Source of the DNA: Limibacter armeniacum
Lineage (GTDB): Bacteria; Bacteroidota; Bacteroidia; Cytophagales; Flammeovirgaceae
Direction of reading: 5' to 3'
DNA: 64,000 nucleotides
Assembly (NCBI RefSeq): GCF_036880985.1
Contig: NZ_JBAJNO010000008.1
Span: 1,985,500-2,049,499 of the forward strand
The notes beneath the pieces were generated by a model. The model was given only the letters and a program-made list of their open reading frames with translations, ran no database searches and was not told where the DNA came from. Below are positions 45,817 through 54,804 of the stretch, one piece after another (position 1 is the first letter of the stretch; the number at the start of each line of letters is the position of its first letter). The position numbers and the translations under genes are program-made.

Positions 45817-46173
45817 ATGCAGATTTTTAAAGAGTACACTTTTGAAGCCGCTCACAGGCTTCCTTATATGCCAGAGGGACACCCTTGTGGGCGTATTCAC
45901 GGACATTCATGGAAAGCAGTATTGTTTCTTGACGGTGAATTGGAAAGCCAGAAAGGGTGGGTGTTGGACTTTAACGTTCTTGACGAGTGTTTTAAGCCGA
46001 CTTTGGCTCTAATTGACCACAATTACCTCAATGAGATTGAAGGACTGGAGAATCCAACTTGTGAAGTAGTGGCAAAGTGGATTTGGGAGCGTATTAAACC
46101 TGAGATTCCCCAGCTGAGTAGGATAGAGGTTTGGGAAACCAAGGATTGCGGCAGCTCATATGCAGGCAGCTAA
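45817..46173 (+). CDS. queD: 6-carboxy-5,6,7,8-tetrahydropterin synthase
   Basis: A 118-residue QueD/PTPS-like enzyme of queuosine synthesis, converting dihydroneopterin triphosphate to carboxytetrahydropterin. The zinc ligands are His in AAHRLPYM and the pair in IHGHSWKA. A Cys sits at CGRIHGHS and a catalytic His in LIDHNYLN. The C-terminal WETKDCGSSY segment is characteristic. The length is normal. A short overlapping frame from 45749 is its shadow. An NTF2-like gene follows after 96 bases. Confidence 0.93.
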   Translation: MQIFKEYTFEAAHRLPYMPEGHPCGRIHGHSWKAVLFLDGELESQKGWVLDFNVLDECFKPTLALIDHNYLNEIEGLENPTCEVVAKWIWERIKPEIPQLSRIEVWETKDCGSSYAGS

Positions 46174-46269
46174 GTGAGTTGTATTTTGGCAGGAATGGTA
46201 AAAAGGTCGTAAATTATTGTAGCTGTTGATGCAGCATTAGTCAACAATTCAACCAATCAGCGCTACAAT

Positions 46270-46644
46270 ATGAAAAATGGATCAATTGTCAAATCATTCC
46301 TGTCAGCACTCAATGAGGCAGACTATGACGGAATCATGAAGCTGTTTGCCGAAAATGCTTCTGTTTCTGCTCCACATTATGGAGAAATGACTGCTACCAG
46401 ATTTGCAGAAGCACTCAATGGTGATACCAATCTCTCAAATACCACATTACTCAATGTCTTTGAAAATGAGAGTGGGAATACGCTAGCAGGTCACTTCGAA
46501 TTTGAATGGGAGTTGACTAATGGGGAGAATACCAAGTTTGAGTGTGTAGGTATATTTGAGATTGATGGCCATAAAAAGGTTACAGCCTTATCTATCATAT
46601 TTGATACAGCTAAGATTCCACTCGATAAGATAAAGGTACTGTAA
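46270..46644 (+). CDS. SnoaL/NTF2-like protein
   Basis: A 124-residue protein with the cone-shaped alpha+beta fold pattern of the NTF2/SnoaL superfamily: helices in SIVKSFLSALNEADYDGIMKLF, then strands FEFEWELTNGENTKFECVGIFEID. Members are small-molecule-binding domains or isomerases and hydrolases; no catalytic residue can be asserted here. It is cytoplasmic with no signal peptide. It converges with the ABM monooxygenase-like gene. Confidence 0.75.
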   Translation: MKNGSIVKSFLSALNEADYDGIMKLFAENASVSAPHYGEMTATRFAEALNGDTNLSNTTLLNVFENESGNTLAGHFEFEWELTNGENTKFECVGIFEIDGHKKVTALSIIFDTAKIPLDKIKVL

Positions 46645-46646
46645 AT

Positions 46647-46687
46647 ACAAAACCCTGACAGATATGTAAAAACTGTCAGGGTTTTGT
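46647..46687. terminator. bidirectional terminator at 46.65 kb
   Basis: Perfect 15-bp stem ACAAAACCCTGACAG / CTGTCAGGGTTTTGT with an 11-base loop between two converging genes. Confidence 0.93.
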
Positions 46688-46990
46688 TTATTCAGGCACG
46701 ACAAGTTGCACCCGCTCTACTGAATAGGCAACGGGTTTGTCATCAAAAAGTACTTTTGTTTTAGCCCAAGTACTTTTAAACAACTCGGAGTGCCTATATT
46801 TCTCCAAAGCATCTGGGCTGTCCCAATAGCTGTATGTCATCAGGATGTTAGGTTTATCCATATCTCGCATCAGCTCAAGGTGGTTGCACCCCTCAAATGA
46901 GCGGATATGTTTTTTGGCTTCATTAAAGACGGAAAGAAAGGTATCGATTTCTTCTTTCCGAAAAGTCATTCTTACAATTCTTACCAACAT
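46688..46990 (-). CDS. antibiotic biosynthesis monooxygenase (ABM) domain protein
   Basis: A 100-residue dimeric alpha/beta-barrel domain of the ABM family (PF03992). The pattern is VRIVRMTFRKEEIDTFLSVF, then FEGCNHLELMRDMDKPN, then YSYWDSPDALEKYRHSELF. Relatives include quinol monooxygenases and heme-degrading enzymes, but the family is also used for other small-molecule roles. Substrate is unknown. It is a single gene, divergent from gldC. Its stop codon abuts the shared terminator. Confidence 0.88.
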   Translation of the reverse strand: MLVRIVRMTFRKEEIDTFLSVFNEAKKHIRSFEGCNHLELMRDMDKPNILMTYSYWDSPDALEKYRHSELFKSTWAKTKVLFDDKPVAYSVERVQLVVPE

Positions 46991-47136
46991 ATTGGTTTGT
47001 TTTAGGTTGTTTAGTATGTATTTGCGATTGGGGCAGCAGTCTTCAGAAAAAATTACGATCTTTGCACCTCAAATCGGAATATCCGGTACCCGATTAGGGA
47101 ACTGATTATATAATTGACAAACTATTACACTGGACA

Positions 47137-47478
47137 ATGAGAGAATCAGATATCAGATTCAAAGTAGAACTGGACGACCAGAACGTACCTGAAAAAATCA
47201 TGTGGGCAGCTACTGACGCCCCTCACGTAGGTCTGTCAGAGACAAGAGCAGTAAACATCTCACTTTGGGATCACCTTAATAGAGAAACACTTGCAATTGG
47301 CTTGTGGGGTAAGGAAATGACCACAGATGAAATGAAGTACTTTGCAATCGATACCATAGGCAATATGGCCAATACCATTATGACTGCCACAGGTGATCAG
47401 GTGATGGCAAAGGAAATGCAGGCACTTTGTCAGAAGCTTGCCAAGCACATTGAAGAAACAAGAAACAAAGAAGAGTAG
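47137..47478 (+). CDS. gldC: gliding motility protein GldC
   Basis: A 113-residue soluble protein matching GldC, with typical start MRESDIRFKVELDDQNVPEK, central AVNISLWDHLNRETLAIGLW and MTTDEMKYFAIDTIGNMANT. GldC is conserved in Bacteroidota and is needed for efficient gliding in Flavobacterium johnsoniae; it is cytoplasmic and its exact role is unknown. Here it stands alone, away from other gld genes. It supports a gliding Cytophagales host, together with the T9SS-exported protein at 5.4 kb. Confidence 0.93.
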   Translation: MRESDIRFKVELDDQNVPEKIMWAATDAPHVGLSETRAVNISLWDHLNRETLAIGLWGKEMTTDEMKYFAIDTIGNMANTIMTATGDQVMAKEMQALCQKLAKHIEETRNKEE

Positions 47479-47497
47479 TCCTCTTACAGATAAGTAT

Positions 47498-47537
47498 AAA
47501 AAGGCAGAGTGGGTAATTAACCTTCTCTGCCTTTTTT
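47498..47537. terminator. bidirectional terminator between gldC and the second GH3 gene
   Basis: Stem AAAAAGGCAGAG / CTCTGCCTTTTT with a loop of about 15 bases, between converging genes. Confidence 0.88.
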
Positions 47538-47539
47538 GT

Positions 47540-49036
47540 TTACTTTTTCCATTGCACAATTGCGTCTGCAATTTTCCTGTCATTGGAGAGCCTTGGTACT
47601 TTATTTTGACCACCAAGCTTTCCAATAGATTTCATATACTGCTGAAAAGCATCCTTTTGTAGGGAGGTGATTTTCAGTGTGCAATTGATATTTCCTTGGA
47701 TCAGGTCTTCGTAGTATGAATTCAGTTCACAGAGTTTGCTGTCTATGTCCTTTGCAAACTGTTCAATATCATTTGGTTCTTGTTCAAATGCGATGAGCCA
47801 TTCGTGATGAGGAAGCCCTTCAGCTGGGCTTACCTGAGGTGCTACGGAAAACTCCAGTACTTCGGTCTCAGGGTGTTTGGACATGCCATATCGTAGAGCC
47901 TTTTCTACTTCCTCCCCAATTACGTGCTCACCAGAAGCAGAAATAAAGTGCTTGATCCTGCCGCTTACCACAAGTTTATGTGGGTATTTACTGACGAATT
48001 TGACTGTGTCGCCAATTGAATAGCCCCAAAGACCAGCGTTTGAGTTGATGATTAAGGCATAATTTTTACCTACTTCGATATCATGAATGCTCAGTCGGGT
48101 AGGGTTTTCGTCAAAAAACTCTTCAGCAGGGACAAACTCGAAGAAGATACCAGACTTAAGCTGCATGAGTAGTCCTTCGTCCTTTTGGGAGTCCTGAAAT
48201 GCAATAAACCCTTCTGAGGCAGGATATGTCTCTATTGTATCTACTCTTTTACCAATAGACTCAAATAACTTTTTCTCATATGGCTTGAAGTTGACACCTC
48301 CATAAATGAACAGTTCAAATTCAGGGAATACATCCTTGATTTGTTTGCCGGTACGCTCCTGAATTCGGTCAAAGTACATCTGAACCCAAGGCGGGATACC
48401 CGAAATCAAGGACATAGGCTCTTTCAGCGTTTCATCTATGATATGATCCAATTTATCTTCCCAATCCTCAATGCAGTTCGTCTCATAACTAGGCATTTGA
48501 TTGGTACGGAGATATGCCGGAACAAAATGATTGGAAATACCAGAGAGTCTACCTGTAAGGATGCCGTTTTTCTTATCCAGTTTTGGACTACCCGAAAGAA
48601 AGATCAGTTTTTTGTCCAAAAACTCAGACTTTCCTGTCTCATGGATATAGGAAAGCATCGCATTTCGAGCAGAGTTGATATGATTGGGAATAGAGTCCCT
48701 CGTGATTGGAATATATTTGGCTCCTGAGGTAGTTCCTGAGGTTTTTGCAAAATAGGTTGGTTTCCCTTTCCAAAGGATATCGCTTTCACCTGCAACTACA
48801 CGGTCTATATAAGGCTTCAGGTCTTCATAATCCCTGATAGGAACATGTTTCTTGAAGTCTTCATAGGTGTTGATCTGATCAAAATGATGATCTTTTCCAA
48901 ACGCTGTATTTTTTGCTCCAGCAATCAGGGAGGCAAATACCTCATCCTGAGATTTTTCAGGAGCCAATGACCATTTCTTCTGTTGCCATGCTACATAAGC
49001 CGCAAGCGGTTTGCTTAGCAATGATTTAATCCCCAT
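47540..49036 (-). CDS. GH3-family adenylating enzyme (paralogue 2)
   Basis: A 498-residue GH3-family protein with the same motif order as the gene at 36500: AKTSGTTSGAKYIPI (about 92-106), TYPASEGFIAFQDS, GYSIGDTVKFVSKYP and the C-terminal LGGQNKVPRLSN. It lacks a signal peptide and is cytoplasmic. Nucleotide-binding motifs are intact, so adenylation of a carboxylic acid is likely; the acceptor amine and physiological product are unknown. Having two diverged GH3 copies in one window hints at separate substrates. It converges with gldC across a shared terminator. Confidence 0.87.
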   Translation of the reverse strand: MGIKSLLSKPLAAYVAWQQKKWSLAPEKSQDEVFASLIAGAKNTAFGKDHHFDQINTYEDFKKHVPIRDYEDLKPYIDRVVAGESDILWKGKPTYFAKTSGTTSGAKYIPITRDSIPNHINSARNAMLSYIHETGKSEFLDKKLIFLSGSPKLDKKNGILTGRLSGISNHFVPAYLRTNQMPSYETNCIEDWEDKLDHIIDETLKEPMSLISGIPPWVQMYFDRIQERTGKQIKDVFPEFELFIYGGVNFKPYEKKLFESIGKRVDTIETYPASEGFIAFQDSQKDEGLLMQLKSGIFFEFVPAEEFFDENPTRLSIHDIEVGKNYALIINSNAGLWGYSIGDTVKFVSKYPHKLVVSGRIKHFISASGEHVIGEEVEKALRYGMSKHPETEVLEFSVAPQVSPAEGLPHHEWLIAFEQEPNDIEQFAKDIDSKLCELNSYYEDLIQGNINCTLKITSLQKDAFQQYMKSIGKLGGQNKVPRLSNDRKIADAIVQWKK

Positions 49037-49250
49037 TCCAGTCTCTTTTTATTTTATGCTTCGAATTATGCAATTCAGAGCAATAATAATACATTTTAGG
49101 GATTCGACAGCTTTTCATCTATGACTCTTTGGTGTAATTATTTTCAATTAACAGATTCTTAAAATTTAAATTTAACTATACAGGAAACGGAATAATATAT
49201 TAAATGATTTTTTCTCAAAAGAAATAGGGTGAAGGCTCTAGGGTTTTTTA

Positions 49251-49784
49251 CTAATAATTTAGTTTGGCAAGTCGGTTTGATTTGAACCTTCTGAGCCATT
49301 CGTTTCTATGGTTGAGATCAAATTCTTTATTAAGGGATTGTACCTCAATCATAAACCTGTTTCCAACGAGCATAACAGTTCGCTCATCGTCTGTATCTAA
49401 AACAGGGCACTCATTGATGGTTTTCTTTGCATGTTGAAAATCTGCAATCATATCAGGATCATTGGCAATATCCAAAACCATGAATTTTGCCATTTCTACA
49501 CTGTCCTTGGTTAAAATAGCTTCAGCGACTCCCATTTTTTTCTCTGTGAACGCCATTTCATAGACACCCAGAAATTCAGGAAAGCAAGGGGCAAATTCTT
49601 TCCCTTTATGCAATGCTTCTTCAGGGCTGCCTCTTTTGATTTCCGTGTCTTTTTGCATGGTAATTTCACCACTGTCATTTACATCTTCTTTCTTGTCAGA
49701 GTGGCAGGCTACTGTGCGGGTTAAGGATATAGCCATAACTATTGCAATCACCTTATGAGTAGATAATAATTGTACTATTCGCAT
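49251..49784 (-). CDS. small exported protein of unknown function, 177 aa
   Basis: The N-terminus has a hydrophobic segment (VIAIVMAISLT), then VACHSDKKEDVND, a poor lipobox with a possible acylated Cys, so it is a putative lipoprotein. The mature part is helical and charged. Scattered Cys residues occur near EFAPCFPEF and TINECPVLD. I recognise no family. It stands alone on the minus strand; a terminator is not obvious. Confidence 0.6.
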   Translation of the reverse strand: MRIVQLLSTHKVIAIVMAISLTRTVACHSDKKEDVNDSGEITMQKDTEIKRGSPEEALHKGKEFAPCFPEFLGVYEMAFTEKKMGVAEAILTKDSVEMAKFMVLDIANDPDMIADFQHAKKTINECPVLDTDDERTVMLVGNRFMIEVQSLNKEFDLNHRNEWLRRFKSNRLAKLNY

Positions 49785-50133
49785 ACTGAGTAGGGGATGT
49801 AGTTAGTAATAGATGCTTTGCAATAGAGAAACACCAGATAGTAAAAGAGCATTCTTATGAAAAATAAATATGTTGTCGATGTTCTATAACTCATTGGAAT
49901 AGTGCTGAAAATTGATCAGAAGAAGTACTGAAGTAGAAATTATTCAGGATGTTAAATTGTCTTATTCTTTGGTAAAGTTGTCTCAACAACAAGAAGGAGG
50001 AGCCAACACCCTTGCTTTTTGGCAAGGTTTTGTAGCCTTTGAAGGCATACAAAAAGAAATAACCGTAAAGCGACCAGTACTTATTTCTCCATTATTTTTT
50101 CTAAAGAGAACAACTATTTAAACCAATTACACC
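49785..50133 (+). other. spacer with a hairpin upstream of the VWA gene
   Basis: No credible gene: the 69-residue frame at 49912-50121 lacks family character. A hairpin CCTTGC (50010-50015) / GCAAGG (50022-50027) with loop TTTTTG and a TTTT run behind it lies about 105 bases before the next start. It could be a 5' leader hairpin or a weak terminator of an unseen transcript. Confidence 0.4.
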
Positions 50134-51114
50134 ATGAAAAGACTTTTGTCTTCAGCCTTATTCCTGGCTTTAATATTTCTGATGATTTCTTGTTCTGATG
50201 ATGAGGGAAAAGGCTTTTTGCCGCGTTATGAAATGTCCTTGATTGATCAGGATGTTTTGCCTGAGAAAAGAGAAGTGAAAATACTATTTCAGGTTTTGGA
50301 TGAAAACGGGGGAGGAAAGCCAGACCTGACCGTAAGTGATTTTACGATCATTGAAAATGGAAATCCAATTGATACAGAAGGACGCCCAACTATTGCGCCT
50401 GACAGTATTCCATTCGAGATGAAAACAGTCTTGTTGCTGGATATGTCAAGCAGTGTAGAAACCTTTGTTGACAAGATCAAGGAAGCTTCTTCTGCCTTGA
50501 TTGATGCGAAATTGGATAATCAGGAAATTGCCATTTACACTTTTGATAAGCAGCTGACCTTATTGCAGGATTTCACAAATGACAAGGAGCTACTGAAAGA
50601 AAAGGTCAACATCTTGAATGGACAGGAGTTAACAAACTCAACCAATCTTTATGGAGCGATTATTAACCTGACTGATAATAGCAGGTTTATTTGGGATGAA
50701 AAGCAGGATATTACTGAAATTCTGAAAAGAAACCTGATCGTTTTCACTGATGGGAGACATAATGCAGATCCAGGTATCGAAATCAATGATGTGTTGCAGG
50801 AAATCGCAGATAAAGAGGTTTATGTAGCAGCTTTGAACAGTCAGGATCTTGATGTAAATAACCTGAAAAAAATAGCAGGTACTTCTAATCGTTATTTGTC
50901 TGCTGATAATGTAGGAAAACTGAGAGAGCAGTTTGTGGGTATTCAGCAGCAAATAATAGATTACTCCAAAAGTATTTATTATTTGTATTATCAGAGCCCG
51001 ATTACAGTCCCTGATAGCCGTGAAAACTCATTGGAATTGAAATTGAAAGTCAATGGCAACCAGTCAGAAACAGGTTACATCGAGACAGCTTTCAATAGTG
51101 AAGGATTTGAATAA
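50134..51114 (+). CDS. von Willebrand factor A domain lipoprotein
   Basis: A 326-residue protein. The signal peptide with lipobox (ALIFLMISC) places an acylated Cys near residue 20. A beta-rich segment with IENGNPIDTEGRP follows, then a VWA domain (about 90-285) with the MIDAS motif DMSSS and helical NLIVFTDGRHNAD. VWA domains bind ligands or partners through Mg2+. The final 30 residues resemble an Ig-like strand region. It is probably at the outer membrane. It is a single gene with its own terminator. Confidence 0.85.
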   Translation: MKRLLSSALFLALIFLMISCSDDEGKGFLPRYEMSLIDQDVLPEKREVKILFQVLDENGGGKPDLTVSDFTIIENGNPIDTEGRPTIAPDSIPFEMKTVLLLDMSSSVETFVDKIKEASSALIDAKLDNQEIAIYTFDKQLTLLQDFTNDKELLKEKVNILNGQELTNSTNLYGAIINLTDNSRFIWDEKQDITEILKRNLIVFTDGRHNADPGIEINDVLQEIADKEVYVAALNSQDLDVNNLKKIAGTSNRYLSADNVGKLREQFVGIQQQIIDYSKSIYYLYYQSPITVPDSRENSLELKLKVNGNQSETGYIETAFNSEGFE

Positions 51115-51143
51115 ATATTATTTGTTGGATAAATAATAAAAGA

Positions 51144-51180
51144 AAGCCCTTCGGAAGTAATTCTGAAGGGCTTCTTTGTT
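51144..51180. terminator. bidirectional terminator between the VWA gene and trhO
   Basis: Stem AAGCCCTTCGGAA / TTCTGAAGGGCTT (one G-T pair) with loop GTAA, and T-rich tails on both sides. Confidence 0.9.
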
Positions 51181-51203
51181 CTGTCTATATTTTGAATAGT
51201 TGC

Positions 51204-52193
51204 TTATTCAGCGTTTTGCTGTGCTTTAGCCAACTCTTCTTTTCTTTTAAGACCTCTATATGGATTGTAACCGTTTTGCTCTTTCGCATAGTACCCTTCC
51301 ATATTGTAAGGGCGTTTGTCTGGAGACTCTTTACACTCATGAGAGCAAGTACCTTCCATCTCAACCATACAGCTTTCGCAAATTGGAGCATGGCGGTTAC
51401 AAACTGAATTGGCACAGTTTACCATGTGGTCAGATTTTGTGCCACATACATAGCATTCACTTACCACTGAAGGGTTTACTTTGTTTACATCAACTGTTAC
51501 CCGGTTATCAAATACATAACACTTACCTTCGAAGTCTTCACCTTCTGCTTCAATGCCGTATTTGATAATACCTCCATGTAACTGATAAACATCCTCAAAC
51601 CCATTTTCAAGTAGGTAAGCTGATGCTTTTTCGCACTTGATACCACCTGTACAGTAAGTCAAAACCTTCTTGCCTTTGTATTGCTCTAGGTCCTTGATCT
51701 TGTCAGGGAATTCACGGAAGTTATCAATGTCCAAGGTAACAGCATTCTTGAACTTACCCATCTTGTGTTCATAGTTTGAACGAACGTCAAGGATTACAAC
51801 ATCATCGCTGTCTTTCAGTTTTCTGAACTCGTCTGGCTCAAGGTGTTTACCTGTTTTTTCGTAAGGTTTTACTTCAGGCAAACCAGCATGTACGATTTCA
51901 GGTTTGTAACGTACATTCAGTTTTTGGAAAGCGTGTCCTTCATGCTCCTCTATTTTGAATTCCAATGCATCAAATCGAGGATCAGCCTTCACGATCTCCA
52001 TATATTTCTCACAGTCTGCTTTCAGACCTGATACAGTACCATTCAAACCTTCTTCGGCGATAATGATTCTACCTCTCAGGTTTAATGACAGACACAGTCT
52101 GTGGTGCTCTTCTCTAAAAACTGCTGCATTTTCAATCGGTGTGAAGCAGTAGTACAGCAGTACGTAATAATCTTTCATTGTCTTGTTTTCCAT
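51204..52193 (-). CDS. trhO: tRNA uridine(34) hydroxylase
   Basis: A 329-residue rhodanese-type tRNA hydroxylase (YceA/TrhO), which forms 5-hydroxyuridine at wobble position 34 in an oxygen-dependent reaction. N-terminal acylphosphatase-like part, then a rhodanese domain (about 115-225) with C181 in TYCTGGIKCEKAS, and a cysteine-rich zinc-binding tail (CYVCGTKSDH, CNRHAPICESC). The C-terminal region is Lys-rich. The start could be 52193 or the second Met at 52178. On the minus strand TACCTTTG (52278-52271) is a candidate -7 box. It is a single gene. Confidence 0.92.
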   Translation of the reverse strand: MENKTMKDYYVLLYYCFTPIENAAVFREEHHRLCLSLNLRGRIIIAEEGLNGTVSGLKADCEKYMEIVKADPRFDALEFKIEEHEGHAFQKLNVRYKPEIVHAGLPEVKPYEKTGKHLEPDEFRKLKDSDDVVILDVRSNYEHKMGKFKNAVTLDIDNFREFPDKIKDLEQYKGKKVLTYCTGGIKCEKASAYLLENGFEDVYQLHGGIIKYGIEAEGEDFEGKCYVFDNRVTVDVNKVNPSVVSECYVCGTKSDHMVNCANSVCNRHAPICESCMVEMEGTCSHECKESPDKRPYNMEGYYAKEQNGYNPYRGLKRKEELAKAQQNAE

Positions 52194-52669
52194 CTTTCTT
52201 AGTTGCCGGCTAAGTGATTAACTGATACATGAAACAGGTGACTTTTATCAACCCTTTCGTTTTAGTGGTGCAAAGGTAATACTTCAAATTGAAATAGAAA
52301 AAGTAACCTTGTGTTCATCAAAGGTAAGTTAAGGTTACCTTAGTTTGAATTTGCAGTTTGGATTCTTTGTAGTTGCATGGCATGTTTTATAAAAATGGGA
52401 GGAAATTTATTGTATTTTCATGATTTTTAGTAGCTTAAGTTTAATAGCGAATTGTTCCTAAGCAACAATTGAAATCTATTTTGGGATACAAATGAGGTTT
52501 TAACATGGCTATTTAATTATTAGGAGCGGTTTTCGTTATTCACTATCGTTGAATTCAGTACTAAATTTAGCAGGACAGGTATTTTAGTTTGTATAATATA
52601 TCTGTCCCCAAATCGTGTAACCACACACAGTTTTTACCTACTATTGTTTACCAATTCAGAGATGAATTT
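52194..52669. promoter_or_regulatory. divergent spacer with trhO promoter
   Basis: About 475 A+T-rich bases between trhO and the degenerate kinase gene. TACCTTTG at 52278-52271 on the minus strand matches the TAnnTTTG box about 78 bases upstream of trhO. The frame from 52589 upstream of the next ATG is not family-supported. No other element is seen. Confidence 0.5.
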
Positions 52670-53701
52670 ATGCGTTTAAACACTTTTACCCTATTGTTTG
52701 CCGTCCTTGTTAGCTTCGGCATTGCTTACTCTTTTGCACAGACAACTCCTGAGCAATTACGGCAAAATGAAATGGCTAATGCTGCTTCTGAAAAATATTC
52801 AGAAGCGATGCAGGAGATAACTCACCTTCAGCAACTACTCTCCATTCGCAATCAAGAACGATATGTAATGGGCGGGATCATAGCTGGCTTGATATTCCTT
52901 ATTGTATGGTTGTTCGGTAAAATGTTTTCATTGAAAAACGACACCGTAAGACGATTGGAAGCCAAAAGAACCGAAATGGCTGAGTATAGAGCTCGTATCC
53001 ATTACTTAGAAAAGCATCTTGAGGAACTGAAAGAAGAGTTAGAAACCCGAAAGGCCTCAGAAAACCAAATCAAAAGCACTGCTGAAAAAATACTGGACTT
53101 TGCTCATGGAAAGTTGAAAAGCCTTAAATCTGCAAGTACTTCTGCCCATTCTGATTTGACGGACTTCTTGGTAGAGGAAGAGTTGTTACCTGTAGAAGAC
53201 CTCAATCACCTTCGGAAGTTGACCGAATTAACAGAAGCAGGAAACAAGGAGGCTACACAATCAACTACCATTGAAAGCATTGTAAAAAGAGCATTACAAC
53301 TTACTGGAAATACTTATGACCCTGAGAAAATTACTTTTAAACTATCTTTTGCTAAACTCCCTGACCTTTCTTGTCACCCAAAACAATTGAGTGCTGCTTT
53401 TGCCCAAATCTTAGACTTTTCAATACATTCGATTAAAGATAAGGGTACAATTGTCATCTCTTCCTATATGAGTATGGGAGATTTGCAGGTCAGTATTTCT
53501 GATAACGGAGAAGGCTGTTCAGAATCACTTTCAAGATCTGTGATGAGAGGTGAAAGTGGTAAAATGGCTTCCAATGAAAGAGAGAAAGGACTGTATGAGA
53601 GCAGAAAGGTAATCGAAGAAGATCATGGTGGCAAAATGGAAATGGGAAGTGTAGAAAATGTAGGAACCGAATTTGTTATTACTCTTCCTTCCAATAAATG
53701 A
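52670..53701 (+). CDS. degenerate histidine kinase-like ATPase, membrane-anchored
   Basis: A 343-residue protein with a signal-like N-terminus (MRLNTFTLLFAVLVSFGIAY), a second hydrophobic span (about 62-84, GGIIAGLIFLIVWLF), a long coiled coil, and a C-terminal HATPase-like domain. The G1 motif is DNGEGC and the last strand is GTEFVITLPSN. The N-box lacks the usual Asn (AAFAQILDFSIHSI), and no HisKA phosphoacceptor motif is seen (ILDFAHGKLKSL stands in its place). It therefore looks like a pseudokinase or ATP-binding scaffold. No response regulator is adjacent. The start at 52670 was chosen over 52589 because the longer N-terminus breaks the signal. Confidence 0.75.
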   Translation: MRLNTFTLLFAVLVSFGIAYSFAQTTPEQLRQNEMANAASEKYSEAMQEITHLQQLLSIRNQERYVMGGIIAGLIFLIVWLFGKMFSLKNDTVRRLEAKRTEMAEYRARIHYLEKHLEELKEELETRKASENQIKSTAEKILDFAHGKLKSLKSASTSAHSDLTDFLVEEELLPVEDLNHLRKLTELTEAGNKEATQSTTIESIVKRALQLTGNTYDPEKITFKLSFAKLPDLSCHPKQLSAAFAQILDFSIHSIKDKGTIVISSYMSMGDLQVSISDNGEGCSESLSRSVMRGESGKMASNEREKGLYESRKVIEEDHGGKMEMGSVENVGTEFVITLPSNK

Positions 53702-53720
53702 CTTACAAAATTTTCAAAAG

Positions 53721-53757
53721 AAAAGCACTTAGGCATTTTTAGGCTTAAGTGCTTTTT
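53721..53757. terminator. bidirectional terminator between the pseudokinase gene and cysE
   Basis: Stem AAAAGCACTTA / TAAGTGCTTTT with a loop of about 14 bases and A/T runs on both sides. Confidence 0.88.
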
Positions 53758-53776
53758 TATTGTTTTTTTACACTGA

Positions 53777-54616
53777 TCAGATAATGAAATCGATAGGTGA
53801 GTTAGCTTCTGATTTCTTGTTGTTCCTTACCTTGACCTTACTAGTATGATAAACGATGGAGTTAGGGGCGACACTTTCCGTTAGCCAAACATTACCACCG
53901 ATTACGGTTCCATGTCCAACAACAGTGTTACCTCCTAAAATAGTACTACCCGCATAAATGACAACATCATCTTTAATGGTTGGATGGCGCTTAGTTTCAG
54001 CAAGGCTCTTGTCTACACTAAGCGCACCCAACGTTACCCCTTGATAGATTTTAACGTTGTTGCCGATCTCTGTAGTCTCACCGATTACGATACCTGTACC
54101 GTGATCTATGCAGAAGGAACGTCCTATTTTTGCCCCAGGGTGCAGGTCAATTCCCGTTTTACCATGAGCATATTCAGAGAATAGTCTAGGAATTACAGGT
54201 AGCTTTATTTGGTATAACTCATGTGCTATACGGTATACATATATACCAAAGAAGCCTGGGTAGGCCAATATTACTTCTTCCAAGTAATTGGCTGCTGGGT
54301 CTCCTTTCAGGATAGCTTGTGCATCCTCCAGCAATAGGGTATAGGCTTTCGGAAGGTTTTCAAAAAAAGCCTGACTGATAGCATTACAATCTATGTCAAA
54401 TTCAACTCTGATAGGGATCAGTAATTCTTGAAACTGCCCTTTCAGCTGATGAAACTTTACTTCTGCTGCATATTTACCTTGTTCCATGCCTGACACTACA
54501 GGAAACAGAAATTTATAGAGTTCATCAATAAATTCTTCTGCTTTCTTTTTGGAAGGCATGTTGACCATGCATTGGTTTTGCTGAATGTGATTGTAGATAT
54601 CTTCGAACTCCTTCAT
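53777..54616 (-). CDS. cysE: serine O-acetyltransferase
   Basis: A 279-residue enzyme making O-acetylserine from serine and acetyl-CoA, the first step of cysteine synthesis. The N-terminal helical part is longer than in EpsC forms. The C-terminal left-handed beta-helix (about 165-255) has hexapeptide repeats; conserved segments are IGRSFCIDHGTGIVIGETTE and GVTLGA. The catalytic His residues lie in IDHGTG and TVVGHGTV. Cysteine synthase is not in the window; metZ at 3962 serves the methionine branch. Confidence 0.92.
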   Translation of the reverse strand: MKEFEDIYNHIQQNQCMVNMPSKKKAEEFIDELYKFLFPVVSGMEQGKYAAEVKFHQLKGQFQELLIPIRVEFDIDCNAISQAFFENLPKAYTLLLEDAQAILKGDPAANYLEEVILAYPGFFGIYVYRIAHELYQIKLPVIPRLFSEYAHGKTGIDLHPGAKIGRSFCIDHGTGIVIGETTEIGNNVKIYQGVTLGALSVDKSLAETKRHPTIKDDVVIYAGSTILGGNTVVGHGTVIGGNVWLTESVAPNSIVYHTSKVKVRNNKKSEANSPIDFII

Positions 54617-54740
54617 GACGCTGTTGTGAATGGTTTGGAATAGGCTAACAGCTCCTGTTGCCGGATTGTTTAGAATAATTTGGTTTGAGATAAAAATAAA
54701 GGAATTCCTTACAAATAAGGAGGTATCGACTAAAAATAAA

Positions 54741-54775
54741 CCCTTTCAGGTTCTATTGTATTGAACCTGAAAGGG
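54741..54775 (-). terminator. terminator after ribF
   Basis: Perfect 13-bp stem CCCTTTCAGGTTC / GAACCTGAAAGGG with a 9-base loop. On the minus strand it is followed by TTTATTTTTAG. Confidence 0.9.
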
Positions 54776-54804
54776 CTATGCTATCTCTTGCTATATTATT
54801 GTTG

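Noticed and set aside
49912-50121. 69-residue frame upstream of the VWA gene
   Set aside because: It has no known features and runs through a hairpin; it is probably part of the leader.
52589-52669. Upstream extension of the degenerate kinase
   Set aside because: It adds 27 residues before a clean signal-like sequence and has no family support.
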